Below are positions 24,840 through 37,860 of a DNA stretch of 64,000 nucleotides, one piece after another (the stretch's first letter is position 1; each line of letters starts with the position of its first letter). A program made the position numbers and the translations under genes. The notes under the pieces were generated by a model. The model was given only the letters and a program-made list of their open reading frames with translations, did no database searches and was not told the DNA's origin. This stretch comes from Tetranychus cinnabarinus (taxonomy: Eukaryota; Arthropoda; Arachnida; Trombidiformes; Tetranychidae), in contig WHVY01000001.1 of assembly GCA_022266195.1 (NCBI GenBank), forward strand, positions 1,364,001-1,428,000. The letters run 5' to 3'.

Positions 24840-26007
24840 CCAGACTGCCATTGGTAATGGTATTAGATTGACACCACGAGCTTGGATTGAGAAGTTTCTC
24901 TCTCGAATCTCCATTAGCTGTGAATAGACAAAAAACTGATTAAAACAGCTATTCAAGGCTGGTTGCTTTTTGCCCTTTTCTCACCCGTTCATGAACTACT
25001 GTTCCAGCAAAATGAAGCAGGGTGAGATTTGTGTAAGCGATAATCGCTAAGCCAAAGCAAATAATTTTCATTGCGTTAGATTCACTTGTAACAAATATAG
25101 CAAGAAAGAGAGAAAAATTGGCCAAAAATGTTGCTATTATATAACCAACGAAAGCAGTTGGACCGATATCACAGTTGATAGACCTGATTAGGTTCAAGAT
25201 CTTATTTTGCCGTTTCAAGTAATCTGCAAGAAGGTCAAGATGTTTACCCACATCTGATTGAATGATACCACCAAGATCATAAGCACAGCCCAATGACATT
25301 GAACAATAGGTAATCAAGCTGATGAAATGAGTGTAAAACCAGAAAAGAGAGTAAATATTGAGAGCCAAAGGTCCGGTAATGATGATAACCCAAAAGACAA
25401 ACCAGATTGAGTGATAAATTGACAAGTAAAAGGTTGAAGTTTGTAAAGCAAAAGTGATGCACAAAACGAATAAGGAAAGTGCTATTATTGGTATGCCAAT
25501 GAAGTAAAATTGAAGAGCACTGTATAAAACGATACGAAAATTTTTAAACTTGGTTGGAGTCAACAATCGGCACATACTATCGAATCCGTGTTTCTCAATT
25601 TTCCCGTAAAATTTCAACATCAACATGGGTTTTCGAGCTTCACTTATATGAGCACCAGCTCGAGAGGCAAAGAAAAGCAAATAGTAGACAATTATCAGGA
25701 AATGAAGAAACTCTTTGCCTTTGGTTTGGCTGAAAAAATCACCCAAATAAATGGTCTCATTTGGATCATCAAATAAAAGCAAGCGAATCGATCGAGCAAC
25801 CACAACAATAAACCAGATATGAGATAAAGTGTGAAGTGTATGATTCAATCTGCCCATTCGACCTTTTTGGGCATATCCTAGGACACATGTTTTAGTTATT
25901 TTGCCCATCTTTTCCAAGCGTCTTACTTTAGGTCGTAGGCTTTCTGGTGACAATTGTCTGTCCAGTATTTTAACCAATGGATCGGTCAAGCTTTTGAAGA
26001 GCTTCAT
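24840..26007 (-). CDS. Gustatory-receptor-like 7TM protein (3' end unresolved)
   Basis: A long first exon (complement 24985-26007, 341 codons) begins MKLFKSL and encodes about six hydrophobic helices, for example around IWFIVVVA, FLIIVYYLLFF, FIGIPIIALSLFVLCITF, WVIIITGPLALNIY, FVGYIIATFLANFSLFLAIF and ICFGLAIIAYT. A GTGAGA donor and a 67 bp intron lead to a second exon (24840-24917, 26 codons), ending at GTAAGT. The pattern of one long exon with six helices plus short 3' exons is common for arthropod gustatory receptors, which are ligand-gated cation channels in chemosensory neurons. The diagnostic last helix (TYhhhhhQF-type) was not located. It could be another 7TM family. The start is supported by a Met followed by a cytosolic-looking, Lys/Arg-rich N-terminus. 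Confidence 0.6.
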
Positions 26008-27899
26008 TTCAATTTATTGGTTTGCTGCAAGTCACTGACAGATCCTATTAAGTAATGAAATGAAAGAATAGCGTTATTCAATGAAATTCAGAAAAATTAA
26101 TGATTGACTTTGAGCTTACCTCATTAGATAGTTAACTAGACGGCTCTCTATCATCGTGATGGTCTTAAATGAAGGTCACTTCGATCAATGATTGTCAATG
26201 AAGACTTGAAAGTCTTGCAAGACTCAGAGGAAATATTCAATGCTCTTAACATATTGACTTTAGATGATAGCTAACAAGTTGATGATAATTTTGTTTCATC
26301 TTTACAATTAACTTCTGTCTTGAGTCATTATATAACAGTTTTGTTTCATGTTTTTCACCAATAACCATTTCACTTTCAATATTTTCATTAGCGCCTTCCC
26401 TTAATGACTTACAAAATGACAACTTATCTTTCTATTAATACTTACTGTTAGCTGAACGGTTACAAGGGTTTTTGCTTACAAGTATTCTCAATGCAACTTA
26501 ATTGTGCTTTCTTTTGCCAATTAATTGAAATTTCATGACAAAACAGCAGATGATCAATAATCTGAATGGAAGAGCACAACTGATTGAGATACAACAGATC
26601 AACAATTTAAACCAGTAAGAGATGATTAATTACTGAACTACGGCATAAGTTGTCTTGGGTTGTTTATATTTGTAGAGGTTATTTTCCCAATTTATGTTTG
26701 ATGGTAAAATATCTTTACAATATTTCTGTTGATTTCAAAATGCAATCAGTCGATTGGCTAATTAACTGTCAAAATTTAAAGATGAATCATTTGAATGTAC
26801 ATGTTAATCACGTTAATCAATGAGCGCCAAACAATAATCAAGTCATATCATTTATCGTAAATAAGTTGAGTGATGGTCGCTTAAAGGGTGATAGAAGTAG
26901 TTGATCCATTTAACTGAAGCTGAAACGGGACAGTTTACCAGTCAATTAATGAATCAGATTGAAATATTACAAACAATTGAATTAGAAAGTTGAAATATTA
27001 ATTACTAACTATTTATAATGATTAAGGAGTTTGGTTACTCATGAAATCACTTTGATAATACAAAAACAAAAAACCAAGAAGTAATCAAAAGATGCCATTC
27101 ACAAAGAGAGTCTTCACAAAATTAGTCAATTAGATAGACAAGTGAAAGAAAATTTTGAAAGGGTTTGGTGAAAATAATGAATAAATATAACACAAAGCAT
27201 TTACTATTTTGGTTACAACTGTTAAATAATGAAAAGGTAAGAAATAAAAAGGTAAAAATTGCAATCAAAAATTCATCAACTATGCTACAAAAAGAGGTCA
27301 GTCACGTGATTTAAGTCTGATTGTGAGACTGAAGAAGAGATTGTTGTTGTAGTCAGAACCATCTCTTTCTCTTGGTGATTCACACTCGTGTTTCTTCCCG
27401 AATGTTTATTGTTGATTGTAAACACTTCACAGATAACCATGAATTGGTTAAGTCATACCAATGGGCCTAGAAGAGTAATTTAAATAGTAAAACCCAATTT
27501 TTTTATCCTCTCCCTTCTCTCTTTACTCTCTTCCTCCGTATTCACAACATAACATCATTCAACTCTATGCCTCACTGTGTACCCTCCCTTTCTTCCTCTT
27601 TTGGCCTTTATCTTTTTTTTACATTCCCGGTCGTAAAAAAGTCTAATTTCTGTCCCTCTATTAATTAAATCATCATCAAAAACAATCTATTCCCTCACGA
27701 TATTCAACACCTATTTTACACCACATCCTTGTGCAACTCTAACCTTTTCATCTTCTGAAATCATCTGCTTATACTGTTCACATCTTATGTTTATGTGTAA
27801 TTGTGTGTGTATGTGTTCTAACTCTACCTGGGATTAACTTAAATCATCTCTATCTAAAAAATATAATTCCGATTGATACAAATTCCTCTTTAAAGGACA
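26008..27899. other. Intergenic between receptor and WASp
   Basis: No ORF. The last 400 bp before WASp (about 27480-27880) are pyrimidine-rich on the plus strand and probably contain its promoter and 5' UTR. A CACGTG palindrome occurs near 27304. Confidence 0.35.
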
Positions 27900-30800
27900 A
27901 TGTCTATTGACAATGTTAACTCTGGTCAGAGAAAACCCAGCCAAAATAAAGGATCCATGTTACTTAGCAAGGAAGAAAATGATCTTGTTTTTAGTCTTCT
28001 AGGAGAAAAATGTGTGGTAAGAAAATTTTCCTTTTATTTATCATTAAGGTATTACTTATCAGTTATTAGTAATATTAATACTTGTGTTACCTGCCTGATT
28101 CAATAAATTTCCTCTGTCATTACTTGCCTAGTAATTCCGTCTCTAACATCTATGCGACTACTTCTCTTCCTTCCTAGACACTTTCAAGTGCAGTTATTCA
28201 ATTATTGGTCACAACGCCGCCAACTCACTCGAAATGGACCAAACACACCACTGGGGTAGTCTGCTTTGTAAAAGATAACATTGTCCGGTCCTATTTTATC
28301 AAAGTTTATGACATTGACAATGTAAGTTTCAATTGCACCTCGTGTTAGAATCCTGGTAACCGGTAGTTACCATTCCTATTATTCATCTTCCTCGTTATCA
28401 TTTGAAAAGTATTACTCACTTGAATCAATGATTACTTCTCTCTACCTTTCCAAATTAATCACACCAAATCCGTATTTAGTTTGATTGACGAGAACTGGCG
28501 TTTTGTTGATAGTTTCCATAAGATTCAACACTTGTATCTAATTTGTAGCGTTTTGTAAAATAGTAAAATCTATCGACCAAATTAATTGACAGTTTTAAAT
28601 GTAACAATAGTTGAAACAGTCATATGCTTGCGTCAGGCTCTAAATCAATTAAATTATGATGTGTGAGACATATCGATATGATTTCATATGAGAAAATAAA
28701 ATTAATGGCTAATACGGTTTATCAAAACTACATCCAAATTAATCGTTGAATTCATTGTTAGATTATTCATATCTATGTATTCCTGTAATCCTAATTTTGA
28801 TTTCTCTCTTTTTTCATTCTCAGAAGCGACAATGTGTATGGCAGCAAGAGCTTTACCGCTATTTTGATTATAAAGCTGCTAGAATAAACTTTCATACATT
28901 TGAAGCTGATAGCTGCCGAGCTGGTTTATATTTTGCTGATAGTAACGAAGCCAATGATTTTCTCAACATTGTTGAATCAAAAGTTAAAATTTTAGGTAAA
29001 TCACATATTATCACCAATTCTATTGTTAATTTTATCTGCTCAAATTGTAGATTTAATTCTGATTCATGGGACTTGTATAAGTCAGTAATACATGAGCAGC
29101 ACTAGATCATTATTTTCATTTATCTTGCGTTGTACTTACATTTTATTTTTCATTTCTATCCACAGAAAAACGAGGAAAAAATTCAAAACAACAAAGTAAT
29201 AGTAGTTATCCCAGTATAACTGGACCAGGTTGGAATTTTTACCCATTTTTGGTTATATGTTGACGCAATTGTATTTGTTATTTGCTACCTTAAAAAAAGT
29301 TCACGATCTTGGCCTTTCAATATTGACTTTGAATATGATTTTAGATAAATTATCTATTTATGTCGCACTGAGGCCAGACGTTAGAATGATTTAAAATATT
29401 GAATTGAGACGTTTCTCACATTGAGAACTTTATAAATCTCAATTCTACCTCACGTAGATGGGATAAAAAATATTGTTAGTAGGTTTTTTTTATATTCAGG
29501 TGATCAAGTTTCTTATTCTCACTCTACTCATTGAGTCACTCAGTCAGTTTTCATTACTCTACTTTAGTTGGGAATGAACTTGATCGCTACCTTAAAATTT
29601 CCTAATTGGGTTATCAAAAAATTAACATCTAGCTTTTCAATCAACTTTAGACCAACTTTTTCTTAAATTTTTTTCTATCTTTAACATGTTCAAGTTATTA
29701 ATGATCATCATAATTCACTTTTGAAGTCATTACTTTCTCAAGTTTGAGTTAAGTTGAAACAAAAGAGTTATTCTAAATTTTATTCATCACCCTGTTTTGC
29801 AGTAGTTTGAATACATAATTGTGAAAGTAGCAAAGAAACTAAATAAATTGCAAATACATATTTCATTATGAAATGACCTGTTTTTTGTACTAACAACTCT
29901 TTTTTTATTTTCTTTTAGCTTCCGACCCATTTGCGTCTCATACTCCAATAGCAAGTAAAAAGAAAGAGAAAGGGAAGAAGGAGAAAGATAAAAAGAAAAA
30001 AGAAAACAAACCTAAAGTCAGAAAGGAAGATATTGGTCTGCCAACCGATTTTCAACATCTTCGTCACATTGGTTGGACACCTGAAACCGGCTTTAATGTA
30101 AATAATCTGTTTCAGTTTAATTTTGATTTGGATCAATATCCTGTTCATGTTTCAATAATGTTTTTACTATTTTTTTGCTAATCTTCTTCAACTTTATTAT
30201 TCATTTTGAAACATTCAGGTCACTAATATTACTCCAGAGTACAAGAAATTTTTTGAATTTGCTGGTGTCACCGAGAAGCAACTCCAGCTACCAAATATTC
30301 GTAGTTTTCTTTATGATTTTGTGGATAAAAGAGGAGGTATTCAAGTATGTTTACAAGATATGGACCAGCACCTCTCTCAAAAACAACCTCCATCACTACC
30401 ACTTCAAGTAAGCACATGCATATGATCGTTAATGAAACTGTCCCATCAATACTTAATCGTTAATCATATCTTCATGGTTTACCAGTCCGTTAAATTTTTA
30501 AAAATCTTTCACACACTTATAATGAGAAAACTTGGCATAAATTTCATTTATTCATGTTGAATTAAAATTTTATTTTATCCTTTTTCAGCTGCAATCGCAG
30601 TCATGGAACGCACCTCCAACTGGAGTTCCACCACCTCTACCAACTCGGACACCTCACCATCGAACTCAAGCCCCACCTCCACCACCTCCAATGAATCCTC
30701 CAGTAACTAAGCCACCTCATTCAGCTCCTCCACCGCCACCACCACCTCCGCCACCAGCATCTTTAGGTGCAATGGCGCCACCACCACCACCTCCACCTCC

Positions 30801-31260
30801 ACCGCCTCCATCAGGTGGCTCAGGACCTCCACCACCGCCACCTCCTCCACCTCCACCAGCCTCTGGCCCAATGATGAATAATGCTCCACGATCCGTCGGA
30901 GATGAAAATCGCTCTCTCAACGCTAATGGTGGTGGTGGTCTTGATGCTAGATCGGCTCTGATGGATGCCATCCGTAATGGTCCTAAATTGAATCGTGTTG
31001 ATCAAGAAAGTTTATCATCAAAATCAAATAGTAGTGGGGATACCGGGCGTGATGCTTTATTAAGTGAGATAAGAAAAGGTACCCAGTTGAAACCAGTTGG
31101 TACTACTGCATTGGAGCGTCCTGCTGTTCAAGCTCGACCCATTGGTGGTATTGCAGGAGCCTTAGCCAAAGCTTTGGAAGAAAGACAGAGAGCTTTACAG
31201 GGTACTAGTGATGAAAGTGATGCTTCCAGTGATACTCCATCAGATGATGAATGGGAATAA
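27900..31260 (+). CDS. WASp: Wiskott-Aldrich syndrome protein (WASp/N-WASP)
   Basis: Seven exons (27900-28016, 28178-28321, 28824-28995, 29166-29228, 29919-30097, 30219-30407, 30589-31260) join in frame to 511 residues. The WH1 domain lies at about 22-145, with VCFVKDN and YFIKVYDID. The CRIB/GBD motif is at 201-225 (KEDIGLPTDFQHLRHIGW), preceded by a Lys-rich basic stretch. Long proline runs for SH3/profilin binding are at about 325-380. Two WH2 motifs (RSALMDAIRNGPKL at 410-422, DALLSEIRKGTQLKP at 443-457), a central helix and an acidic tail with the near-terminal Trp (DDEWE) form the VCA module that activates Arp2/3. It is a complete, typical Cdc42-regulated nucleator of branched actin in the cytosol. 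It is convergent with CAP, another actin regulator, about 1.5 kb downstream. Confidence 0.96.
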
Positions 31261-32795
31261 AAGTGCTCTGATTTTTCTCTTTCTTTTTTTGCTTCCATTC
31301 TCATTGATTTTTTACGCATTATTAATTATCTTCGCAAATCATACTCTGTTATCACATTATTATTATCATCATCGGTCATTCAAATTGGATTCTAGTTTTC
31401 ACTTTTTGGTTTTTTAAATCAAAGCAAACAATTTTTTCATCAAAAATTATAATATGTGAATCAAAATTTTGAGCAAAAAGTGTAGACTCGATTTGATAAC
31501 ACACCATACACAATAACACTTAAACATTACCACGAGCATCAAAAATATCATCACGTGAAGGTCCGAGACTACCCCTGATACATTGTCAATCAAACTATGT
31601 CAAAATAATTTTTCAATTATCTTAATTGTTATCAACAAGAAGACTGTTGAATAAGACATCTGTTGTTTTGTTATAAAACAAAGAGAAATGTTGGACAATC
31701 TCACCGAAAACTGTTAAAAAACTTCAATAATATTTCCTAAGTACTTAATAATGAAACCAATATATCAAAGTAATTATTATGAAAAAAAACTGTAATCTAT
31801 TTTTCTGTAAAACAAATGTTAAATATGAAAACAAAAAATCGGAAAAATTGTAACTTTTTTCTCTATTTCATTCACAATATTTAAATGGAAAACAAAAATC
31901 GCTTTATGACTGACGATTATTAAAAATAATAATCATCATTTAACTATCCAAGTGAAACAAAGTGGATTCACCCGAAACAGGAAAACAAATGAAGGAAAGG
32001 TTATAACCTTTCTGTCTAACAGCATGTCAACTGTGTTGAGAAGAGAGTAAAATAAATGACTATTTGAATATGTAACTCTTTGATGATAGTTAATATCCAG
32101 TGATGAGGAACATATTGCAGTTAATTTGTAGATTAAACATGTTTTTAAAGTCACACAGAAAATTGATCAAATTAAACTCGGTCACGGTTATACAATTCCC
32201 ATTTTTTTGGCAGCATTTAAAAGGTTTAACTACATTGTCAACTTTTGCCACTCAATCCATACTCCACACATGAGTCTTTACATGATAATGATGATTGAAA
32301 CCAAAAGGTTGCTTTAATTAGCTTAGCAGCTCTTATGACTCTTCCTCTTTCTCTCCATTTTGCACTTGTTTACAGGATGTTCAGGTTTGTTTATCATGAA
32401 GATAAATAGTTTTGTTTACCGAATCGAAGGATGAAAGAAAAAATTGATTGTTATCAGTGAAATAGACTTGGTATTTTATGGGCTTTTGAGCTTGAATTTA
32501 TTCGTGTTTGTCTTTCGCTTCGTTAGTATGGCGTCATTTCTTTGCCTTCGTTCTAAAATATGATTAAGTTGTCAATTTTTAAAATAAAATCCATTCTTGT
32601 TACATGAAAAAAGTCAATAGACTTTTGTTATTAGTTTTTTTTCAATTGATTAGCCTCCATTTTTACTACCATCCTCTGATATTCTCTCATAATTTTATAA
32701 ATCAATTAGATAATGTTGATATACAATTTTGCATATATGGATTATGTTGATAATTAAAAGAGAGGTAGAGAGAGGTAAAAAGTGGTTGAGTAATA
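31261..32795. other. Shared 3' flank of WASp and CAP
   Basis: AT-rich 3' UTR and intergenic sequence between two convergent genes. No additional coding region was seen. Confidence 0.4.
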
Positions 32796-34443
32796 TTAAG
32801 CTGCTTTATCAGCAGGTTCCGTTTTGAAGCTTGATCCAGTCCAAATTGATTTGAATTGTTCCGGAATAGGATGTTCAACCTTAAATAAAATGAACAAAAA
32901 TGAGTTAGAGATTGGATGATATAGTAAAAGATAAATCAGAGAAAATGAAATATTAGCAATAGGTGTGAGCATTAATGAAAAAAATAAAAAGTAACTTACG
33001 AAGTCACCGTTTGCATCAGGAACTGAAACGTTAACTGATGATGATTTGGCGGTTACGATTTCAGCATTGAGCGACTTGGCATTCAAGTAAATCTCGACTA
33101 CATCTGTCTTTTCGACGTTGACAGTTGGTACAGCACCCATACTCTACAGAATCAATGAAAAAGGAAAGAAAAATTAATAAAAGCATTGCCAGTTAAGTTT
33201 GTTTTTGATTCTTTGTTTTAAGTACCTGAGCTTGAATATTTTGACAGTTGACAAACTCTACCACTGAGACAATATCATCAAATACCAGTGAGAGTTTAGT
33301 ACATGAATCTACTGTGATTGAGTTGATTTTGCCTTTGATAACGACCAGACAATCTTTGCATTTGTATATGTTGACAGATTGGCTCATTTCAGTGTCACTG
33401 ACGGTAAGATCTTTCTTACCGGTTTGATGTTCAATCATCCACTTTTTACCTTCCAATTCAAATCTTGGAGGTTTAGGTGGAGCAACTGATTTGACCACAG
33501 GTTGAGAGACTGAAGGTGCCTTGTATGGAGTTGGACCAGAAGATCGTAAAGCTGGGTTCTTATGAGTCTGTTGATCAGAAGAAATTTTCTTGAGACCTTT
33601 GGTTATTTCAGTTCCTCTATTTAGTTCTTTGAGCAACGCACTTCGTGTATCATCTCCAGCAACTCCTTTACCAGGTTCGGCAAAAAGGTCTGCTGGTGGA
33701 GGTGGTGGTGGGGGAGGAGGACCACCAGGACCAGAACGAACAGAGGCAGAGGCTGTAGCTGGTGTGCCTCGTGAGTTCCAAACGAGACCGGTGGTATGGT
33801 AAACTCTTATGTACTTTTGAAGATCATTTAAAAACTGTAACCAAGCTTTAGCCCAATCAGTGTGTGTTTTGTCTTTCTCTTTGTAAGCAACCAAGACCTT
33901 ATTAGTATAAAAAGTACTGGCATCAGTCATTTCTTTAACAAATGGAGCGGGCGTTGGAGAAACAGTAACCCAACCAAGGGCACCGATCGACTCTGAAATG
34001 GCCGATAAATGATTAAACCAGCTGGAGGCTCGATTTTTTTCTCGAAACTCTTGGATGGACATGATGCACTCTGACAGAGGTTTAAGTAGCTGCATGAAAA
34101 TTCCTTGATCAGGCTTACTATGAATACCGGTTAAAATAAGTAACGAATAAAGCTCTTGGACAGCTTTGTTCACCATTTGAGCATGTTGATGGACCAGATC
34201 ACCAATTTGTTGACTCAGTTTAAGATAAACACCAAATGAACCTTCAATTATGTCTCTACATTCTTGAAGGAAAGGTTTCTCTTCTATAAAGATAAAAAGA
34301 TGAATAAAGAGCGATAGAAAGGTTGATCAATAAATTAATGAAGCCGAAAAGTCGATTTCTGAAAGAAAACGACATTTATACAAAGAAAGCCATAATTTGA
34401 AGTGTAGATAACAAAGTCGATACTTACCAATGCTAGAATCCAT
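32796..34443 (-). CDS. capt: Adenylyl cyclase-associated protein (CAP), short form
   Basis: Four exons, complement of 34428-34443, 33226-34283, 33000-33143 and 32796-32879, give 433 residues. They encode the helical folded domain (about 12-175, with FREKNR, WFNHLSAISESIGALGWV and FYTNKVL), a polyproline run (about 193-201), a WH2 motif (DTRSALLKELNRGTEITKGLKKI, 217-238, written here only as a location), and the C-terminal CARP beta-helix (LEGKKWMIEHQ, GKINSITVDSCTKLSLVFDD, IPEQFKSIW). CAP recycles cofilin-bound actin monomers and promotes nucleotide exchange. The N-terminal RLE-type oligomerisation helix present in human CAP1 is missing: exon 1 encodes only MDSSI plus a split codon. It may be an alternative first exon with a longer form starting further upstream. 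Confidence 0.95.
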
Positions 34444-35493
34444 ATTAGGACAACAAAATTATCACCGTAAAGATATTGACACAAAATTAAAAAATGTTAT
34501 AAGCAATTTTTGAAAAATTACAGTTGAATAGAAGAATATTTTCTCAAGATTGACAAATTAAATCCTTAATCCAGCAATTGCATTCAAGTCAAGTCAAGAT
34601 TCGCATTTCAACTGATCGGGGCGGAGGCTTTATTTTTTCATTTAAAGTGTGCAAGCTTTATCCGACTCTTTAACAATTCAATTCCCAATCGATTGAGAAA
34701 TCGATTGTCAGCTGGCTTCTCAAGTTATATTTATTTTTATTACATATTGTATTGTATGGCTTTGCTCGCTGATTAATTCTTGAGTTGACAGAACAAGTCT
34801 AATCAACTGCTCAGAATACATTACTTAATAACTAATCAACTTTTAACATTTGAATGTTAAATGCCTTTTGTGTCCTTTTTTCTTGTTTGATTCGACCGCA
34901 ATCTGTCAGTTGAATATCTGCTCAAAACAAAACATTATCCCAGTTTACAATTATAATTTGTGTAACTTTGGACTCACTGAAGATAAACCATATTTGGTTA
35001 AAATTTTTGCTCTTCCGCTGATTTCATTTATCTCAGATTAATCTATGTTTCTCACTTCGCTATCATTTCTTTCTCTCCACCTTACTCAACCAGATTTATT
35101 TAACACACTTTACACAGTAAAAACTTTATCTTAATATTAACTCTTTTGACTATAAATGGTTATATTCAATAGCAATTAACTAACGATTACTCACTGATGA
35201 CACTTTTCTCTCTTGAATTTCAAGTCTTTCTGAAGAAGCTTCCAATTCCCTATGAAAAGCTATGATTATTTTTTTGGCTTCATATCAATGGCTAACAAGT
35301 TAATTCGAGTGTAAAGTTTACTTCCAAGGTGAGAATTGAAATATTAGTTATCAGTCTTCCCATTTTTCAAACCAAGTATTTTAACTCAACTCGATTTTCC
35401 ATTAATGTCCTGGATATGTCCATTTTTACTTGCGTTTGATATGAAAAAATGAAAAATCTAACAAGCTCTAAGTTTTTTTCAGAATGATAAGTC
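34444..35493. other. Intergenic upstream of CAP
   Basis: CAP promoter region. I found no obvious exon encoding the missing CAP N-terminal helix. The open frame at 34850-35041 (plus) is unsupported. Confidence 0.3.
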
Positions 35494-35699
35494 TAACTTG
35501 TTTCAAAATTGAACATCCAAGTACATATGCAATTAGTGTTAGGCAAGTAACAAATCGCAATTGTTTATTCAATTATGCACTAATTTAAAGATTTTTTAGT
35601 TGTTTCCTTAGCTATGAATTATTATTGTGGCAATACAATGTATGCAATACCAAATCATCCTCACAGTATTAATTTTGTGATGATTTGATTCTTCGTCAC
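35494..35699. repeat. Diverged copy of the bystin 3'-flank sequence
   Basis: This stretch resembles 50197-50395 in the same orientation. Shared landmarks appear in order: AACTTGTTTCAA, then ACATCCA, AATACCAAATCAT and GTGATGATTT plus ATTCTT. The similarity is interrupted by indels. It may be an old segmental duplication or a dispersed non-coding repeat. Confidence 0.4.
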
Positions 35700-35715
35700 T
35701 TGGTAACCTGATGAA

Positions 35716-35805
35716 TTGCAGGAGCAAGGTACCGAAGTGGTCAGAGTTAAGTTAGCAAAATCGAAGATTTTTTTCTTGGTAGATGAATACGGTCGACTAA
35801 CAATG
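35716..35805 (+). other. Isolated coding-like exon fragment
   Basis: After a TTGCAG acceptor-like site the frame reads EQGTEVVRVKLAKSKIFFLV and continues DEYGRLT, which looks like genuine protein but has no partner exon nearby. The parent family is not recognised. It probably belongs to the patchwork of gene scraps at 35.5-38.5 kb. Confidence 0.3.
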
Positions 35806-36239
35806 AATAAAAGTACCAATAATATCGAACTTTATTTTGTTCAGTTATCTATTGCATTTTTTGTTATCTCTAAAACTGAATATACTCGAGATGGAGACAC
35901 CTAAAAATTAACTCAAGTCTGAACCTTTTAATTAGTCTAACCCTGACCACTACTGTAACCACATTTTTAGATGAAACATCGGCTACGGAAATCTTTTGTT
36001 AAATAAACACTTTGATAAGTCTTTCAACTTGATCCATTCCGATTCAATCAGTAATAAGGTTCCAAAATCTACTCAATCCTTGTTTAAGTTTGATGCTGAA
36101 AATCCAATCGGACATGGCTTTGATATCTTTTAAGAATTAAAAACGAAGCGATAAATCACTATAAACGGTAGCTGCTATCCGAACTCCGTGAACTGTTGGA
36201 TTAGTATACATTGGTCTAATTATTATATAATTATGAGTT

Positions 36240-36440
36240 GAGATATTGTTCGTTCTGCTTGTTCTTTGTTCTTTCCCCAAGTAAACCGGTGTTTAGCGAA
36301 TGATTGAGCCAGCGCAACTTCATGACCGTATTCAATGAATAAATGTATGTAGACAGATTTTCAGCAGCAAAGCCTAGGTAAGCCATATCGAAGAATGGAA
36401 ATGGATTCTTGAATTTATTTTGCAATTTCATTCATTTTCA
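36240..36440 (-). pseudogene. Gene fragment sharing 51 bp with 38390-38440
   Basis: The minus strand at 36382-36432 is identical by eye to 38390-38440, and both encode KLQNKFKNPFPFFDMA. To the left of this, a frame encodes a coding-like segment containing LFIEYGHEVALAQSF. The parent gene is not recognised. It directly abuts the truncated end of the Src-type pseudogene. Confidence 0.4.
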
Positions 36441-36444
36441 TTTC

Positions 36445-37646
36445 ACACCAACAAGAATATTACGAGCAGCTAAATCTCGATGAATATAGTTTTGTGACTC
36501 CAGATAAGCTATTCCTGAGGCGATATGAGCAGACATATCGATAAGTTGAGGTAGCTTAAGACTTCTTCCTTTTCCTTGCAAATATTCTAAAAGACTTGCG
36601 TTTTTCATTAGTTCCGTGATGATATAAATTGGTTCCTCTAAAGTACAAACAGTTGCACTAATTTTGGATGCCTTAGTTTTTTCATGATCTGTGCTTCGGC
36701 TAAGAAATCTTTTGGATCCATTGTTCCTGGTTTTGAAAGAAAGATATCAGAATTATTAAATCTATTATCTAAATAATTGTTAGATGGCATTTTAAATGAA
36801 AATAATGATATATCATTGATTTAACATTTAAACACAAAAATCAATACGAAGTTGAGAGAAAAGTTAAATTAGTCTAATTAGAGAATGGAAATGATTCAAA
36901 TAGCGAGTTTCAGCCAGATAATCAACTGAATAAAAATAAGCTGAATGATTTTCATGCGTGGAGATCTTTCAAAAGATATAATCAGATCTGACTTCCGCTC
37001 AAATTATTGAAAAACATTTCGACTAACCTGGCTTAAGTGTTTTAATAGCTACTGGAGTAGTATTATTCCAAAGACCTTCCCAAACTTCCCCGAACTGTCC
37101 TTGGCCAAGTTTACGAGTAAATTTGAGCCAAGTTCGATCTATTTCCCATTGATCTCGGTGTGATAAACCACTTGTAGTAGGTTTTTCAATTTAAACACAA
37201 GGCTTTCTCAGGAGGGTATATAGCCCTCTAACTTGGTTGATTTAGATTTTGCATACCACCAATCACCTTGAGTATCATTAACTACGATTAAATGTTCGCC
37301 TTTTTTTAAACTTAGATCTTCCTCGGTACGTGCATCATAAAGAGCGACAAATACTTTACTATTGTTGAGAAGATGGTCCTCTGGTCCATGAAGACTATCA
37401 TCATTGAGAACCGGTATTACAGGAAGATTAGATGAACCACTGGCTACAACTGTAGGATTAAGTTGACCACCATTTCTTAAATTAGAAACATGAATATGTG
37501 AAGAATCTAAATTACTTTGTATTGGAGCACTAATTATATCATGATGTTGCTGGGTGAGGCCTGGTGATCGACTGGTCAAATTGTCACCGGAGGGTTGATT
37601 ACTATTATCCTGTTTGACGTTTTGACTTACAGCAGAAGCATCCCAT
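36445..37646 (-). pseudogene. Src42A-type tyrosine kinase pseudogene
   Basis: Reading the minus strand, it starts with MGCFCCKSK, a Src-family myristoylation/palmitoylation start. It then shifts frame and continues into a linker and an SH3 domain (KVFVALYD, GDWWYAKS, EGYIPS). Two codons are missing within the SH3 ALYDY motif. The whole SH2 domain is deleted: the SH3 end runs directly into the SH2 exit (LRKPCV) and then hits a TAA. The kinase N-lobe follows (GQGQFGEVWEGLWNN, VAIKTLKPG). A retained intron (about 36727-37026) precedes the next kinase exon, which has another frameshift (near LVQL) and reaches the catalytic loop HRDLAARN. It then breaks off before the activation loop, with the 36.2 kb fragment next. 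Similarity is closest to Src42A. The kept intron marks a genomic duplicate, not a retrocopy. The parent is not in this window. Confidence 0.9.
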
Positions 37647-37860
37647 CATTGGTAACAGAGGATTAATCAAATCACCATTTAAACAAAAAACTAAAGTCAA
37701 TACAATTAAACATTTAAATAGACAGAAGAAAGGAACACTCAGCAGCAATAAACAATATCACATTCAATTTAATGTGTATCTAAGAGGCTAAAGAGTCTTA
37801 AGATGGACGATATTATCGATATTTAAGCGAGCTCGATTGGTAACCCTTGTCTTGGGGTTG

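Noticed and set aside
30707..30971. Minus-strand Gly- and Val-rich ORFs
   Set aside because: Mirror images of the proline-rich region of WASp.
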